Below are positions 17,801 through 27,598 of a DNA stretch of 64,000 bases, in pieces; positions within the stretch are counted from its first letter, which is position 1; every line of letters begins with the position of its first letter. A model generated the notes under the pieces. That model had not been told where the DNA came from, did no database searches, and saw only the letters and a list, made by a program, of their open reading frames with translations. Source of the stretch: Pseudomonas muyukensis (GTDB taxonomy: Bacteria; Pseudomonadota; Gammaproteobacteria; Pseudomonadales; Pseudomonadaceae); assembly GCF_019139535.1 (NCBI RefSeq), contig NZ_CP077073.1, positions 199,501-263,500 on the forward strand, given 5' to 3'. The translations under genes and the position numbers were made by a program.

Positions 17801-19606
17801 TTAGCAGGACAGACCGAAGTCTTCTTCCTTCATCGCCATCAGGTTGTTGGCGCCCGACAGGATCGCCGCCACATGGCTGCGGGTGCGCGGCAGGATGCGC
17901 TGGAAGTAGAAGCGCGCGGTCTGCAGCTTGGCGGTGTAGAAGGCCTCTTCGCTGGTGCCGGCAGCCAGTTTCTCGGCGGCCAGGCGGGCGATGTCGGCCC
18001 AGAAGTAGGCCAGGCAGGCGTAGCCGGAGTACATCAGGTAGTCCACCGAGGCGGCACCGACTTCCTCGCGATCCTTCATCGCCGCCATGCCGATCTTCAT
18101 GGTCAGCTCGCCCCACTCCTTGTTGATCGCGGCCAGCGGCTCGACGAACTCCTTGGTGGCCTCGTTGCCTTCCTGCCCCTGGCAGAACTTGTGGACGATC
18201 TTGGTGAAGCCCTTGAGCGCCTCGCCCTGGGTCATCAGCACCTTGCGCCCGAGCAGGTCGAGGGCCTGGATGCCGGTGGTGCCTTCGTACAGCATGGAGA
18301 TACGGCTGTCGCGCACGTTCTGCTCCATGCCCCATTCGGCGATGAAGCCGTGGCCGCCGTAGATCTGCACGCCGTGGTTGGCAGACTCGAAACCGACTTC
18401 GGTCATGAACGCCTTGGCGATCGGGGTGAGGAAGGCCAGCAGGGCATCGGCCTTCTTGCGCTCTTCTTCATCCTGGCTGTACTTGACGATGTCCACCTGC
18501 TTGGCGGTGAAGTACACCATCGCGCGGTTGCCTTCGGCGAAGGCCTTCATGGTCAGCAGCATGCGCCGCACGTCCGGGTGGACGATGATCGGGTCGGCTG
18601 CCTTGTCCGGTGCTTTCGGGCCGGTCAGCGAACGCATCTGCAGGCGGTCGCGGGCGTACTTCAGGCCGCCCTGGAACGCCACTTCGGCGTGGGCCAGGCC
18701 TTGCAGCGCAGTACCCAGGCGAGCGGTGTTCATGAAGGTGAACATGCAGTTCAGGCCCTTGTTGGCTGGGCCGATCAGGTAGCCGGTGGCACTGTCGAAG
18801 TTCATCACGCAGGTGGCGTTGCCGTGGATGCCCATCTTGTGCTCGAGCGAACCGCAGCTCACGCCGTTGCGCTCACCCACGCCGCCCTCGGCGTTTGGCA
18901 GGAACTTGGGCACGATGAACAGCGAAATGCCTTTGGTGCCGGCCGGAGCATCGGGCAGGCGGGCCAGGACGATATGGACGATGTTATCGGCCATGTCGTG
19001 CTCACCGGCCGAGATGAAGATCTTGGTGCCGGACACTTTGTAGCTGCCGTCGGCCTGGGGTTCGGCCTTGGTCCGCAGCATGCCTAAGTCGGTGCCGCAG
19101 TGCGGCTCGGTCAGGCACATGGTGCCGGTCCATTCGCCGGACACCAGCTTGGTCAGGTAGGTCTCCTGCTGCTCGGGGGTGCCGTGCTCGGAGATGGTGT
19201 TCATCGCGCCATGGGACAGGCCTGGGTACATGCCCCACGACCAGTTCGACTCGCCAACCATTTCGCTCAGGGCCAGGCCCAGCGACTCCGGCAGGCCCTG
19301 GCCACCATGCTCGACGTCATGGGCCAGGCTCGGCCAGCCGCCTTCGACGAACTGCTCGTAAGCTTCCTTGAAGCCGGTCGGGGTCTTCACCCCCGACTCG
19401 CTCCAGGTGCAGCCTTCGAGGTCGCCGACGCGGTTCAGCGGGGCCAGCACCTGCTCACAGAACTTCGCGCCTTCTTCCAGGATCGCGTCGACCATGTCCG
19501 GCGTGGCGTCCTGGCAGCCCGGCAGGCTCTGATAGTGCGCCTCATAGCCGAGCAGCTCGTCGCGGACGAAGCGGATATCACGCAAGGGGGCTTTGTAATC
19601 AGGCAT
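17801..19606 (-). CDS. Acyl-CoA dehydrogenase (FadE1-like, PA0506 position)
   Basis: A 601-residue FAD enzyme of the long acyl-CoA dehydrogenase class, paralogous to the gene at 14233. Seen: MCLTEPHCGTDLGMLRTKA, GTKIFISAGEHDMADNIVH, and SMLYEGTTGIQALDLLGRKV with the likely catalytic Glu, then the C-terminal extension. Both paralogues begin with the shared YKAPLRDIRFV/MRFV motif. By position next to bioD and the 98-residue protein it corresponds to PA0506 (FadE1, long-chain). A terminator follows; the 249-base gap before it holds the promoter and a family C REP. Confidence 0.9.
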   Translation of the reverse strand: MPDYKAPLRDIRFVRDELLGYEAHYQSLPGCQDATPDMVDAILEEGAKFCEQVLAPLNRVGDLEGCTWSESGVKTPTGFKEAYEQFVEGGWPSLAHDVEHGGQGLPESLGLALSEMVGESNWSWGMYPGLSHGAMNTISEHGTPEQQETYLTKLVSGEWTGTMCLTEPHCGTDLGMLRTKAEPQADGSYKVSGTKIFISAGEHDMADNIVHIVLARLPDAPAGTKGISLFIVPKFLPNAEGGVGERNGVSCGSLEHKMGIHGNATCVMNFDSATGYLIGPANKGLNCMFTFMNTARLGTALQGLAHAEVAFQGGLKYARDRLQMRSLTGPKAPDKAADPIIVHPDVRRMLLTMKAFAEGNRAMVYFTAKQVDIVKYSQDEEERKKADALLAFLTPIAKAFMTEVGFESANHGVQIYGGHGFIAEWGMEQNVRDSRISMLYEGTTGIQALDLLGRKVLMTQGEALKGFTKIVHKFCQGQEGNEATKEFVEPLAAINKEWGELTMKIGMAAMKDREEVGAASVDYLMYSGYACLAYFWADIARLAAEKLAAGTSEEAFYTAKLQTARFYFQRILPRTRSHVAAILSGANNLMAMKEEDFGLSC

Positions 19607-19782
19607 TGCGATGAACCTCTGTGATGAGTTCGGTGGGGAGACCGCGGATACCGACCAGCTCTTGGCGGCTTTCGGTCAAACAGTTGTTTGAAACTTACGT
19701 TTAGGTGGCCTCGCTGTCAAGGAGGGCTAGCGGTGGCATTTATGCCGCCGAACATGACATTTACGCCAAGCACCCGCAAACG

Positions 19783-19834
19783 CATCGCGGGGCAGGCCCG
19801 CTCCCACGAATGGAAGCGGGCTTGCCCCGCGATG
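19783..19834. repeat. REP-like inverted repeat, family C
   Basis: Arms CATCGCGGGGCAGGCCCGCT and, as complement, AGCGGGCTTGCCCCGCGATG, one mismatch, with a short loop. A second and longer copy sits at 31977-32035. It lies downstream of the 98-residue protein gene and may end its transcript. Confidence 0.8.
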
Positions 19835-19855
19835 TGTACCGTAAAGGTCGGTGGA

Positions 19856-20152
19856 TCAGGCGTAGGTATCGATGAAACGACCGAGCATTTCGTCCGAGGC
19901 CTTGGCGACTTTGGCGCCCAGTTCGACTTCGTGCTTGCCCAGGGCCAGTTGCACGGTACTGGTGGCCAGGTCCATCTGCTGGCTGCGGACGACGCCACGC
20001 AGGCGTTCGGCCTGGAACTCGGTGGATTGCCCGCTGGTGCCACGCTCGACGGCGTTGCTGGCGATCTGCTGGGCCGCCTGGTCGACGCGGTTCTGGCCGT
20101 TCTGGATGGCGCCAAGGCCCGCGTAGAAGGCGGAGCCTGCATTGATTTCCAT
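19856..20152 (-). CDS. Conserved small protein resembling flagellar rod/hook termini
   Basis: I do not recognise a named function. The 98-residue protein has an N-terminal helix AGLGAIQNGQNRVDQAAQQI followed by ASNAVE, like the ALxxAxxRxxxxAxNIAN helix of flagellar rod and hook proteins. Its C-terminal helix VQLALGKHEVELGAKVAKAS then DEMLGRF resembles their LVxMxxAQRAYEANxKVIxTxDEML end. The globular middle of those proteins is missing. The ATG at 20152 has GGAG at good spacing. It stands alone between bioD and an acyl-CoA dehydrogenase gene; a homologue seems to occupy the same place in P. aeruginosa. No signal peptide. Confidence 0.75.
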   Translation of the reverse strand: MEINAGSAFYAGLGAIQNGQNRVDQAAQQIASNAVERGTSGQSTEFQAERLRGVVRSQQMDLATSTVQLALGKHEVELGAKVAKASDEMLGRFIDTYA

Positions 20153-20339
20153 GTCGTTACTCCGTGACGCTGGAGGGTGAACAGGGCTTATTAAAGCAGT
20201 AGATCGGCAAAAAGGCCCGTTTAAATCGCTAATAGCCTAGTGCCAGCCAATAGACGGCGCCGATTTGCCCCACGCCATCCACCGCGGCGCCTGGTTCGCC
20301 AGCAAGGCTGGCGCCTACGGGAAGTAGCAGGCAACCGCG

Positions 20340-21020
20340 TCAATCCAGCAGGTCCAGTTGCAGGTGCTCGGCCACCGCATCGGCGCTCGCCTTATTCAGC
20401 CAGGGCACCCGCCCCAGGCACGGCGCCGGCAGACGCTCGGCCAGGCTGGACAGGTTCTCCTCCAGGCGCGCTGTCCGTGGGTCGACGATGTTCGCCACCC
20501 AGCCCGCCAGCTGCAGGCCGTCGCGGGCGATGGCCTCGGCACTGAGCAAGGCATGGTTGATACACCCCAGGCGTACCCCAACCACCAGGATTACCGGCAG
20601 TTTCAGGGCAATCGCCAGGTCCGACAGGTTGGCATGGGCCGAAAGCGGCACGCGCCAGCCGCCCGCGCCTTCCACCAGGGTGAAATCGGCCTGCTGGTCG
20701 AGCACATGACGCATGGCCTTGAGCAACACCGGGACCTCCAGCACCACCCCCGCCTCGCGGGCAGCCACATGTGGCGCGATCGCCGGCTCGAAGGCAAACG
20801 GGTTGACCTCTTCATAGGGCAGCTTGAGCGAACTCGCGTCGATCAGCGCCAGGGCATCGCTGTTGCGCAGCCCTTTAGGCGTCACCGCGCAGCCGGACGC
20901 CACCGGCTTGGCCGCCAGGGTGCTCAGGTTCTGCAGGCGCGCCGCATGCAGCAGGCCGGCGGCAATGGTGGTCTTGCCAACGTCGGTGTCGGTACCGGCG
21001 ATGAAATACGCCTGGCTCAT
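20340..21020 (-). CDS. bioD: ATP-dependent dethiobiotin synthetase
   Basis: A 226-residue P-loop enzyme that closes the ureido ring of dethiobiotin from 7,8-diaminopelargonate, carbon dioxide and ATP. Seen: GTDTDVGKTT at residues 9-18 with Lys16 and Thr17, AAKPVASG, and VEGAGGWRVPL, the family's substrate loop. The ATG at 21020 lies one base after the bioC stop; longer readings lack the family's start. Last gene of bioBFHCD. Confidence 0.95.
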   Translation of the reverse strand: MSQAYFIAGTDTDVGKTTIAAGLLHAARLQNLSTLAAKPVASGCAVTPKGLRNSDALALIDASSLKLPYEEVNPFAFEPAIAPHVAAREAGVVLEVPVLLKAMRHVLDQQADFTLVEGAGGWRVPLSAHANLSDLAIALKLPVILVVGVRLGCINHALLSAEAIARDGLQLAGWVANIVDPRTARLEENLSSLAERLPAPCLGRVPWLNKASADAVAEHLQLDLLD

Positions 21021-21021
21021 C

Positions 21022-21846
21022 TCACAGCCCCTGTGCCATGGGTTTGCGCAACACACCATAGACCACCTGGTAGGTGGCCGGCAGCCCCTGGGGTTGGCGG
21101 AACTGTTCATAGGCCTGCAGCAGCCCGTGCATGCGCGCGCGCCCGGTCAGCCCCGTCGGACGCCCGGGGTTGAGGTTGTGCGCGCCGAGCGCTTTGAGCT
21201 CGTGGGTCAGGCTGCGCACGTCCGGGTAGTGCAGCACATGGGCGCGACGCTCCAGCTCGAGCAACGCCAGGCCGCTGTCGCCGCACAGGCGCTGGTAATC
21301 CTCGAAACGGCGGAAGCGGTTGACGTGGACCCGGCCATCGACCGCCTGCCAGCTGGCCCGCAATTCGTCGAGGGTGCCCACGCACAGGCTGCTGAAGGCC
21401 AACACGCCACCCGGGCGCAGCACCCGCCGCGCCTCGCCCAGCACGCTGGCGAACTGGTCGCACCACTGCACCGCCAGGCTGCTGAACAGCAAGTCGACAC
21501 TGCCATCGCGCAGCGGCAGGCGCTCGGCGTCGCCAGCCAGGTGATGCTGCGCGCCACCCTGTTCACGGGCATGGCGCAACATGCCCTCGGCGATGTCCAC
21601 CGCCACCCCGTGCGCGCCGGCGAAACGCTCGGCCAACACCCGGCTGAAATGGCCGGTGCCGCTACCCAGGTCGAGCCAGCGCGTCGGCGCCAACTGGGCG
21701 GGCAGTTTTTCCAGCAGTGCCACGCCCACCGCGCGCTGCAACGCCGCGACACTGTCGTAGCTGGCCGCCGCGCGGGAAAAGGAAGCCGCCACCTGGCGCT
21801 TGTCCGGCAGGGCGCCGGGCAGGGTTGGCTGGGAAAGGTCAGTCAT
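21022..21846 (-). CDS. bioC: Malonyl-ACP O-methyltransferase
   Basis: A 274-residue SAM-dependent methyltransferase that methylates malonyl-ACP so that fatty-acid enzymes can build the pimeloyl chain. Seen: [17 protein letters not shown], the typical BioC N-terminus, the SAM motif [12 protein letters not shown] at residues 57-68, and [11 protein letters not shown]. It overlaps the 3' end of bioH by eight bases and ends one base before bioD. Family length is about 250-270. Confidence 0.95.
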   Translation of the reverse strand: MTDLSQPTLPGALPDKRQVAASFSRAAASYDSVAALQRAVGVALLEKLPAQLAPTRWLDLGSGTGHFSRVLAERFAGAHGVAVDIAEGMLRHAREQGGAQHHLAGDAERLPLRDGSVDLLFSSLAVQWCDQFASVLGEARRVLRPGGVLAFSSLCVGTLDELRASWQAVDGRVHVNRFRRFEDYQRLCGDSGLALLELERRAHVLHYPDVRSLTHELKALGAHNLNPGRPTGLTGRARMHGLLQAYEQFRQPQGLPATYQVVYGVLRKPMAQGL

Positions 21847-22570
21847 CGCCACTCTCATGCAGGAAACTCTTGATGCCCGCCGCCAGTTCCTGGGGATATT
21901 CCAGCAGGAAGGCGTGGGAACTGTCTTCGACCAGGCCGACTTCCACGTCGGGCAACAGGTCGCTGAGGGCCTTGGCCGCTTCCACCGGCACCAGCGCGTC
22001 ACTGCCGGCGAACAGGTGCAGCTGCGGGCCGCCGTATTGCTCCAGGGCGGTACGGGTGTCCAGCTTGGCCAGCACTTCAAGCCCGCTGGCCAGGTACAAC
22101 GGATCGGTGTCCGGCACGCCGACGCCGAGTTGGCGCAGCAAGGTGCGCGGCTGCAACGCACCGTCGCTGCACAGAGTACGGAAGCGCTTGAGGGTCACCT
22201 GGGGATGGCTGCGACAGCCGTCGAGGAAGGTGCCGAAGGTGTCCGGCGCCATGCCGTGCGGCCAATCTGGCCGTGCGACAAAACAGGGGTTGCTCGCCAG
22301 CGTGAGCAAGCCGCAGCAATGATCGCCGCGCTTGTGCGCCAGGGCGCTGGCGAGCATGCCGCCCAGTGACCAGCCACCCAGCCAGACATCGTTGGGCAGT
22401 TTGCGGTCGAGGTGCTCGACCCAGGCCTGCGGCTCACGGTCGGCCAGCTCCGGTAGCGGCATCAGCTCGACCTGCAGGCGTGGGTCCTGGGCCCGCAGGC
22501 TGGCGGCCAACGGTTCGAGGGAGGCGCAGCCCAGCCCCCAGCCGGGCAAGAGGATCAGTCGGTTACGCAT
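21839..22570 (-). CDS. bioH: Pimeloyl-ACP methyl ester carboxylesterase
   Basis: A 243-residue alpha/beta hydrolase that removes the methyl group from pimeloyl-ACP methyl ester, ending chain elongation. Catalytic residues visible: Ser68 in GGWSLGGM, Asp191 in FAGSDALVP, His219 in [13 protein letters not shown]-terminal [10 protein letters not shown] is the usual oxyanion strand. The ATG at 22570 overlaps the end of bioF by eight bases. Confidence 0.95.
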   Translation of the reverse strand: MRNRLILLPGWGLGCASLEPLAASLRAQDPRLQVELMPLPELADREPQAWVEHLDRKLPNDVWLGGWSLGGMLASALAHKRGDHCCGLLTLASNPCFVARPDWPHGMAPDTFGTFLDGCRSHPQVTLKRFRTLCSDGALQPRTLLRQLGVGVPDTDPLYLASGLEVLAKLDTRTALEQYGGPQLHLFAGSDALVPVEAAKALSDLLPDVEVGLVEDSSHAFLLEYPQELAAGIKSFLHESGDD

Positions 22571-23735
22571 CGGCGGACTCCAGCTGTGGATAACACTCGG
22601 CCAATGCATTCAACAATAGCTGGACCTGAGCCTCGCTGTGGGCCGCGCTCAGGGTTACCCGCAGCCGCGCGCTGCCAGCGGGCACGGTCGGCGGGCGGAT
22701 CGCGGTGACCAGCAACCCGCGCTCGCGCAACATGCGCGACAACGCCATGGCCCGGCCGGCATCGCCGACCAGGATCGGCTGGATTGCCGTGTGGCTGTCC
22801 ATCAGGGTCAGGCCGATCTGCTCGGCGCCCTCGCGGAACTGGCCAATCAACGCAGCCAGGTGCTCACGCCGCCAGCTTTCGCGGCGCAGCAAGGCCAGGG
22901 CCTTGAGCGTGGCACAGGCCAGGGCCGGGGGTTGGCTGGTGGTGTAGATGTAAGGCCGGGCAAACTGCACCAGCGCCTCGATCAGCGCTTCGCTACCGGC
23001 GACGAAGGCGCCTGAAGTGCCACAGGCCTTGCCGAGCGTGCCGATCAGCACCGGCACATCCTCAAGGCCCAGGCCGTGGTGCTCGACCAGGCCACCGCCG
23101 TTGGCGCCAAGCGTGCCCAGGCCGTGGGCGTCGTCGACCATCAGCCAGGCGCCGCGCGCGCGCGCCACCTTGGCCAGGGCCGGCAGGTCGGCGCAATCGC
23201 CATCCATGCTGAACACGCCATCGGTGACGACCAGGGTATTGCCGCTGGCCTTGTCCAGGCGGCTGGCCAGGCTGGCCGGGTCGTTGTGCAGGTAGCGGCT
23301 GAAACGCGCGCCGCTGAGCAGCCCGCCATCGAGCAAGGAGGCATGGTTGAGGCGGTCTTGCAGCACCGTGTCGCCCTGCCCGACCAGCGCGGTGATGGCG
23401 CCGAGGTTGGCCATGTAGCCGGTGGAGAACAATAGCGCCCGCGGCCGCCCGGTCAGTTCGGCCAGCGCCTCTTCCACCTGGTGGTGCGGCGTGCTGTGGC
23501 CGATCACCAGGTGCGAGGCGCCACCGCCGACACCCCAGCGCTCGGCACCGTCGCGCCAGGCCTTGATCACCTCGGGGTGATTGGCCAGGCCCAGGTAGTC
23601 GTTGCTGCAGAAGGCCAGCAGCGGCTGGCCGTCGACCACCACCTCGGGCCCCTGCGGGGTTTCCAGCAGCGGTCGCTGGCGATACAGGTCGGCGGCGCGC
23701 CGTTCGGCCAGCCGCGCGGCGAGGTCGAAGGCCAT
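22563..23735 (-). CDS. bioF: 8-amino-7-oxononanoate synthase
   Basis: A 390-residue PLP enzyme that condenses pimeloyl-ACP (or -CoA) with L-alanine. Lys236 in [13 protein letters not shown] is the Schiff-base lysine, at the same number as in E. coli. Also seen: [13 protein letters not shown] and [10 protein letters not shown]. It starts two bases after the bioB stop. Note that bioA, the next step's transaminase, is not in this operon; in pseudomonads it is elsewhere. Confidence 0.96.
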   Translation of the reverse strand: MAFDLAARLAERRAADLYRQRPLLETPQGPEVVVDGQPLLAFCSNDYLGLANHPEVIKAWRDGAERWGVGGGASHLVIGHSTPHHQVEEALAELTGRPRALLFSTGYMANLGAITALVGQGDTVLQDRLNHASLLDGGLLSGARFSRYLHNDPASLASRLDKASGNTLVVTDGVFSMDGDCADLPALAKVARARGAWLMVDDAHGLGTLGANGGGLVEHHGLGLEDVPVLIGTLGKACGTSGAFVAGSEALIEALVQFARPYIYTTSQPPALACATLKALALLRRESWRREHLAALIGQFREGAEQIGLTLMDSHTAIQPILVGDAGRAMALSRMLRERGLLVTAIRPPTVPAGSARLRVTLSAAHSEAQVQLLLNALAECYPQLESADA

Positions 23736-23737
23736 GC

Positions 23738-24796
23738 TCAGGCCGAGGCTGCGTCGTAGAACAGCTCGCTGCTGCGCTGCTCGACCAGGGCCTGCTCGAT
23801 GGCCGCCTGGTGCACTTCGTCGGCATGCTCCTCACGGGCTTCGGGCAGGATGCCAAGGCGGGCGAACAGTTGCATGTCCTTGTCGGCCTGCGGGTTGGCG
23901 GTGGTCAGCAGTTTCTCGCCATAGAAGATCGAGTTGGCCCCGGCCATGAACGCCAGTGCCTGCATCTGCTCGTTCATCTGCTCACGGCCGGCCGACAGCC
24001 GCACATGGGACTTGGGCATGAGGATACGGGCCACGGCCAGCATGCGGATGAAGTCGAACGGGTCGACATCTTGCTCCTCGGCCAGCGGCGTACCGGCAAC
24101 CTTCACCAGCATGTTGATCGGCACCGACTCCGGGTGCTCGGGCAGGTTGGCCAGCTGGATCAACAGGCCGGCGCGGTCGTCCAGCGACTCGCCCATGCCG
24201 AGGATGCCGCCGGAGCAGATCTTCATCCCGGCATCGCGCACATAGGCCAGGGTCTGCAGGCGCTCGGCGTAGGTGCGGGTGGTGATGATGCTGGTGTAGA
24301 ACTCCGGCGAGGTGTCGAGGTTGTGGTTGTAGTAGTCCAGGCCCGCCTGGGCCAGGGCCAGGGTCTGCTCCTGGTCGAGCTTGCCGAGGGTCATGCAGGT
24401 TTCCAGGCCCATGGCCTTGACCCCTTTGACCATCTCCAGCACGTAGGGCATGTCCTTGGCCGAGGGGTGCTTCCACGCCGCGCCCATGCAGAAGCGCGTG
24501 GAACCGATGGCCTTGGCCCGGGCAGCCTCCTCCAGCACCTTCTGCACTTCCATCAGCTTCTGTTTTTCCAGCCCGGTGTTGTAGTGGCCGGACTGCGGAC
24601 AATATTTGCAATCTTCCGGGCAGGCGCCGGTCTTGATCGACAACAGGGTCGACACCTGTACACGGTTGGGGTCGAAGTGCGCGCGGTGCACGGTCTGGGC
24701 CTGGAACAGCAGGTCGTTGAACGGCTGCTGGAACAGCGCCTTGACCTCGGCCAGGGACCAGTCGTGACGTGTGGTTGCAATTGTACTGGCGCTCAT
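23738..24796 (-). CDS. bioB: Biotin synthase
   Basis: A 352-residue radical SAM enzyme that inserts sulfur into dethiobiotin. Seen: CX3CX2C as Cys59, Cys63, Cys66 in [15 protein letters not shown], and the [12 protein letters not shown] and SGGILGMGE motifs with further cluster and SAM ligands. ATG at 24796 with AAGGAAA upstream. First gene of the operon; its promoter region carries a BirA-type operator about 95-130 bases upstream. Confidence 0.97.
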   Translation of the reverse strand: MSASTIATTRHDWSLAEVKALFQQPFNDLLFQAQTVHRAHFDPNRVQVSTLLSIKTGACPEDCKYCPQSGHYNTGLEKQKLMEVQKVLEEAARAKAIGSTRFCMGAAWKHPSAKDMPYVLEMVKGVKAMGLETCMTLGKLDQEQTLALAQAGLDYYNHNLDTSPEFYTSIITTRTYAERLQTLAYVRDAGMKICSGGILGMGESLDDRAGLLIQLANLPEHPESVPINMLVKVAGTPLAEEQDVDPFDFIRMLAVARILMPKSHVRLSAGREQMNEQMQALAFMAGANSIFYGEKLLTTANPQADKDMQLFARLGILPEAREEHADEVHQAAIEQALVEQRSSELFYDAASA

Positions 24797-24885
24797 CGGC
24801 GTTTCCTTAGCTAGGGTCTGACTGACGCCGGGAGAAGAAAACCTGCCAGCGCATCACGGATAGCTCGCATAGTCACGGAAGGCCC

Positions 24886-25623
24886 ATGTACTGTCAACCA
24901 AACATAACAAACACGGTTTACAACTGTATAAATATCGATCAATCGTGTTTGCTGTGCGACGCGCCTGCCCAGCAGCCTTACCCGCTGTGCATGGACTGCG
25001 AACAGGAACTGCCCTGGCTGGGTGAGCACTGCCCCCGCTGCGCCCTGCCGCTGGCGCTCGGCGACCGCCCGTGCAACGGCTGTCGGCGCCGTCCACCGGG
25101 GTTTGGCCGGGTGGTCGCGCCGTGGCAATACGCCTTTCCGATCGACACCCTGATCAGCCGTTTCAAGCACAACAGCCAATGGCCGTTGGGGCGGCTGATG
25201 GCGCAACTGCTCGGCCATGCCCTGGAACATCGCTACAGCGAAGGCCTGCCACGCCCCGACGGGCTGCTGCCGGTGCCCCTGGCCCGGCGTCGACTGCGCC
25301 AGCGTGGCTTCAACCAGGCGGCGATGCTGGCGCGCTGGCTGGCCCGGCAACTGAACCTGCCCTGCACCGAACGCCTGCTCGAACGCTCGCGCGACACGCC
25401 AGCCCAGCAAGCCCTGGGGGCCAGAGCCCGGCGGCGCAACCTGCGCCAGGCCTTCGGCCTGCTGCCCGGCGCCGCTATCGAGGGCTTGCACCTGGCCGTG
25501 GTCGACGATGTGCTGACCACCGGCGCCACCGCGCAGGCCATCGCCCAGTTGCTGCGCAAGGCTGGCGCCCGACGCGTGGATATCTACTGCCTGGCCCGCA
25601 CGCCCAGGCCGGGCCAGGCTTGA
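24886..25623 (+). CDS. comF: ComF-family phosphoribosyltransferase-like protein
   Basis: A 245-residue ComF-type protein, required for DNA uptake or natural competence in some bacteria; its biochemical role is unsettled. Seen: an N-terminal zinc-ribbon region with four CXXC pairs (Cys21/24, 35/38, 49/52, 63/66), then a phosphoribosyltransferase domain with the PRPP loop VVDDVLTTGATA near residue 208. The ATG at 24886 has GGAAGG just upstream but lies inside the biotin operator; a TTG at 24949 would lose the first Cys. It is divergent from bioB, 89 bases apart. Confidence 0.85.
   Translation: MYCQPNITNTVYNCINIDQSCLLCDAPAQQPYPLCMDCEQELPWLGEHCPRCALPLALGDRPCNGCRRRPPGFGRVVAPWQYAFPIDTLISRFKHNSQWPLGRLMAQLLGHALEHRYSEGLPRPDGLLPVPLARRRLRQRGFNQAAMLARWLARQLNLPCTERLLERSRDTPAQQALGARARRRNLRQAFGLLPGAAIEGLHLAVVDDVLTTGATAQAIAQLLRKAGARRVDIYCLARTPRPGQA
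24891..24923. promoter_or_regulatory. BirA-type biotin operator between bioB and comF
   Basis: CTGTCAACC, 15-base spacer, GGTTTACAA. The published BirA consensus is TTGTAAACC-N15/16-GGTTTACAA: the right half is a 9/9 match and the left 7/9. A TATACA at the minus-strand side (24926-24931) could be the bioB -10. Binding by biotinyl-AMP-loaded BirA would repress bioB. The site also covers the first codons of comF. Confidence 0.8.
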
Positions 25624-25681
25624 CTTGGGCGCAGCCGGGCGGCAACGTCGCAGGACCCGAAGCAACCCCCGAAACCTGACC

Positions 25682-26446
25682 ATGTCCCTGCCCGCCCTGC
25701 TCACCCAGCACATCGCCCGCCGTCCACAGCGCATCGCCCTGTTGCAGCATGTCGCCGAACAAGGCTCGATCACCCGCGCCGCCAAGGCCGCCGGCATCAG
25801 CTACAAGGCCGCCTGGGACGCCATCGACGAGCTCAACAACCTGGCCGCCCAGCCGCTGGTCGAGCGCAGCACCGGCGGGCGCGGCGGCGGTGGCGCGCGG
25901 CTGTCCGCCGAGGGCGCGCGGGTGCTGCGCCTGTATCAGCGCCTGCAGGCGTTGCAGGCGCAGGTGCTCGAGTCGGCCGAGGACAGCAGCGACTTCGACC
26001 TGCTGGGCCGCCTGATGCTGCGCACCAGTGCGCGCAATCAATTGCAAGGGCGCATCAGCGGCCTGCGCCGCGAAGGGCGGCATGACCGCATCAGCCTGGC
26101 GCTGGGCGGCGGGCTGGAGATCGAGGCGCTGATCACCCGCGGCAGCACCGAGCGCCTGGAGCTGACCCTGGGCGGCACGGTGGTGGCATTGCTCAAGGCC
26201 GGGTGGGTGCAGGTGCTGGGGGACGACGAGCCACCCGAGGCGGGCAGCAATTGCCTGCAGGCCGAGGTCGAAGAAGTGCTCGGTGGCGAGGACGCATCCT
26301 GCGAGGTACGCCTGGCGCTGGGCAACGGCCAGACCTTGTGCGCGCTCGCCGAGCAAGCGTGGCTGGCCGAGCATCGGATCGCCGCCGGCAGCGCGGTGCG
26401 CGCGCAGTTCCATCCCTCGTTCGTGTTATTGGGGGTGCCGGTTTAA
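25682..26446 (+). CDS. modE: ModE-family molybdenum-responsive regulator
   Basis: A 254-residue regulator. The winged helix-turn-helix covers roughly residues 18-85 (GSITRAAKAAGISYKAAWDAI, then a GGRGGGGARLS wing). It is followed by two TOBE molybdate-binding repeats starting about residues 125 (SARNQLQGRISGL) and 195. With molybdate it should repress molybdate transport. No modABC is present here. The ATG at 25682 was chosen over an upstream in-frame start because it begins the family fold. It follows comF after 58 bases. Confidence 0.85.
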   Translation: MSLPALLTQHIARRPQRIALLQHVAEQGSITRAAKAAGISYKAAWDAIDELNNLAAQPLVERSTGGRGGGGARLSAEGARVLRLYQRLQALQAQVLESAEDSSDFDLLGRLMLRTSARNQLQGRISGLRREGRHDRISLALGGGLEIEALITRGSTERLELTLGGTVVALLKAGWVQVLGDDEPPEAGSNCLQAEVEEVLGGEDASCEVRLALGNGQTLCALAEQAWLAEHRIAAGSAVRAQFHPSFVLLGVPV

Positions 26447-26559
26447 CCTGGGCGCTGGCTTGCCGGCGAAAGGGCTGTAACGCGGCCCCAGATCGGCGCC
26501 CTCGCCACCGACCGGCATGGGTTACCATGCGCCCACGCTGTCCCGTGCCTGGAGCTTCC

Positions 26560-27534
26560 ATGTCCCACCCCTTCGACACCCTCACCCCCGACCTGGTCCT
26601 CGACGCCGTGGAAAGCCTCGGTTTTCTCAGCGATGCCCGGGTGCTGGCCCTCAACAGCTACGAGAACCGCGTCTACCAGGTAGGCATCGAAGGCGAACAA
26701 CCGCTGATCGCCAAGTTCTACCGCCCCGGGCGCTGGAGCGATGCGGCCATTGTCGAAGAGCACGCCTTCAGCGCCGAGCTCACCGAGCACGAAGTGCCGG
26801 TGGTGGCGCCCATGCAACATGAGGGCCGCTCGCTGTTCGAACACGCGGGCTTTCGCTTCGCCCTGTTTCCACGCCTTGGCGGCCATGCGCCGGAGCCTGG
26901 CAACCTCGACCAGTTGTACCGCCTCGGCCAGTTGCTTGGCCGCCTGCATGCCATAGGCGCCACCCGGCCCTTCGTGCACCGTGAGCAGCTGACGGTGGAC
27001 AACTTTGGCCACGCCTCGCTGAGCACCCTGCTGGACGGCAACTTCGTCCCCAGGGAACTGTTGCCCGCCTTCGAATCGGTGGCCCGCGACCTGCTCAAGC
27101 GCGTCGAGGAGCTCTACGCGCGCACGCCGCACCAGGTGATCCGCCTGCACGGCGACCTGCACCCAGGCAACCTGATGCACCGCGACGACCTCTACCACAT
27201 GGTCGACCTCGACGACTGCCGCATGGGCCCGGCGGTGCAGGACCTGTGGATGATGCTGGCCGGCAGCCGCGAGGAGCGCCTGGGGCAACTGGCCGAACTG
27301 ATCGACGGCTACAACGAGTTCCACGATTTCGACCCGCGCGAGCTGGCCCTGATCGAGCCGCTGCGCGCCCTGCGCCAGCTGCACTACAGCGCCTGGCTGG
27401 CACGCCGCTGGGACGACCCGGCGTTCCCGCCGAGCTTCCCCTGGTTCGGCCAGCCACGCTACTGGGGCGACCAGATCCTCGCCCTGCGCGAGCAGCTCGC
27501 CGCCCTGGATGAAGAGCCGCTGAAATTGTTCTAG
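26560..27534 (+). CDS. srkA: Stress response kinase A (YihE/RdoA-like)
   Basis: A 324-residue APH/choline-kinase-fold Ser/Thr kinase. In E. coli SrkA counteracts MazEF-linked death under stress. Seen: the start FDTLTPDLVLDAVESLGF, NSYENRVYQV, the nucleotide lysine in PLIAKFYRPGRW, catalytic Asp199 in IRLHGDLHPGNLMH and the metal VDLDDCRMGP near 215-223. ATG at 26560 behind GGAGC. Family length is about 325. Confidence 0.92.
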   Translation: MSHPFDTLTPDLVLDAVESLGFLSDARVLALNSYENRVYQVGIEGEQPLIAKFYRPGRWSDAAIVEEHAFSAELTEHEVPVVAPMQHEGRSLFEHAGFRFALFPRLGGHAPEPGNLDQLYRLGQLLGRLHAIGATRPFVHREQLTVDNFGHASLSTLLDGNFVPRELLPAFESVARDLLKRVEELYARTPHQVIRLHGDLHPGNLMHRDDLYHMVDLDDCRMGPAVQDLWMMLAGSREERLGQLAELIDGYNEFHDFDPRELALIEPLRALRQLHYSAWLARRWDDPAFPPSFPWFGQPRYWGDQILALREQLAALDEEPLKLF

Positions 27535-27598
27535 ATCTGCGGCACGCGCTGTCTACAATAGGCGCCGCTTTATTTAGCTACCTAAGCAAGGATTCTGC

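Noticed and set aside
22585..22593. TGTGGATAA, a reverse DnaA box inside bioF
   Set aside because: A single copy inside coding sequence; likely chance.
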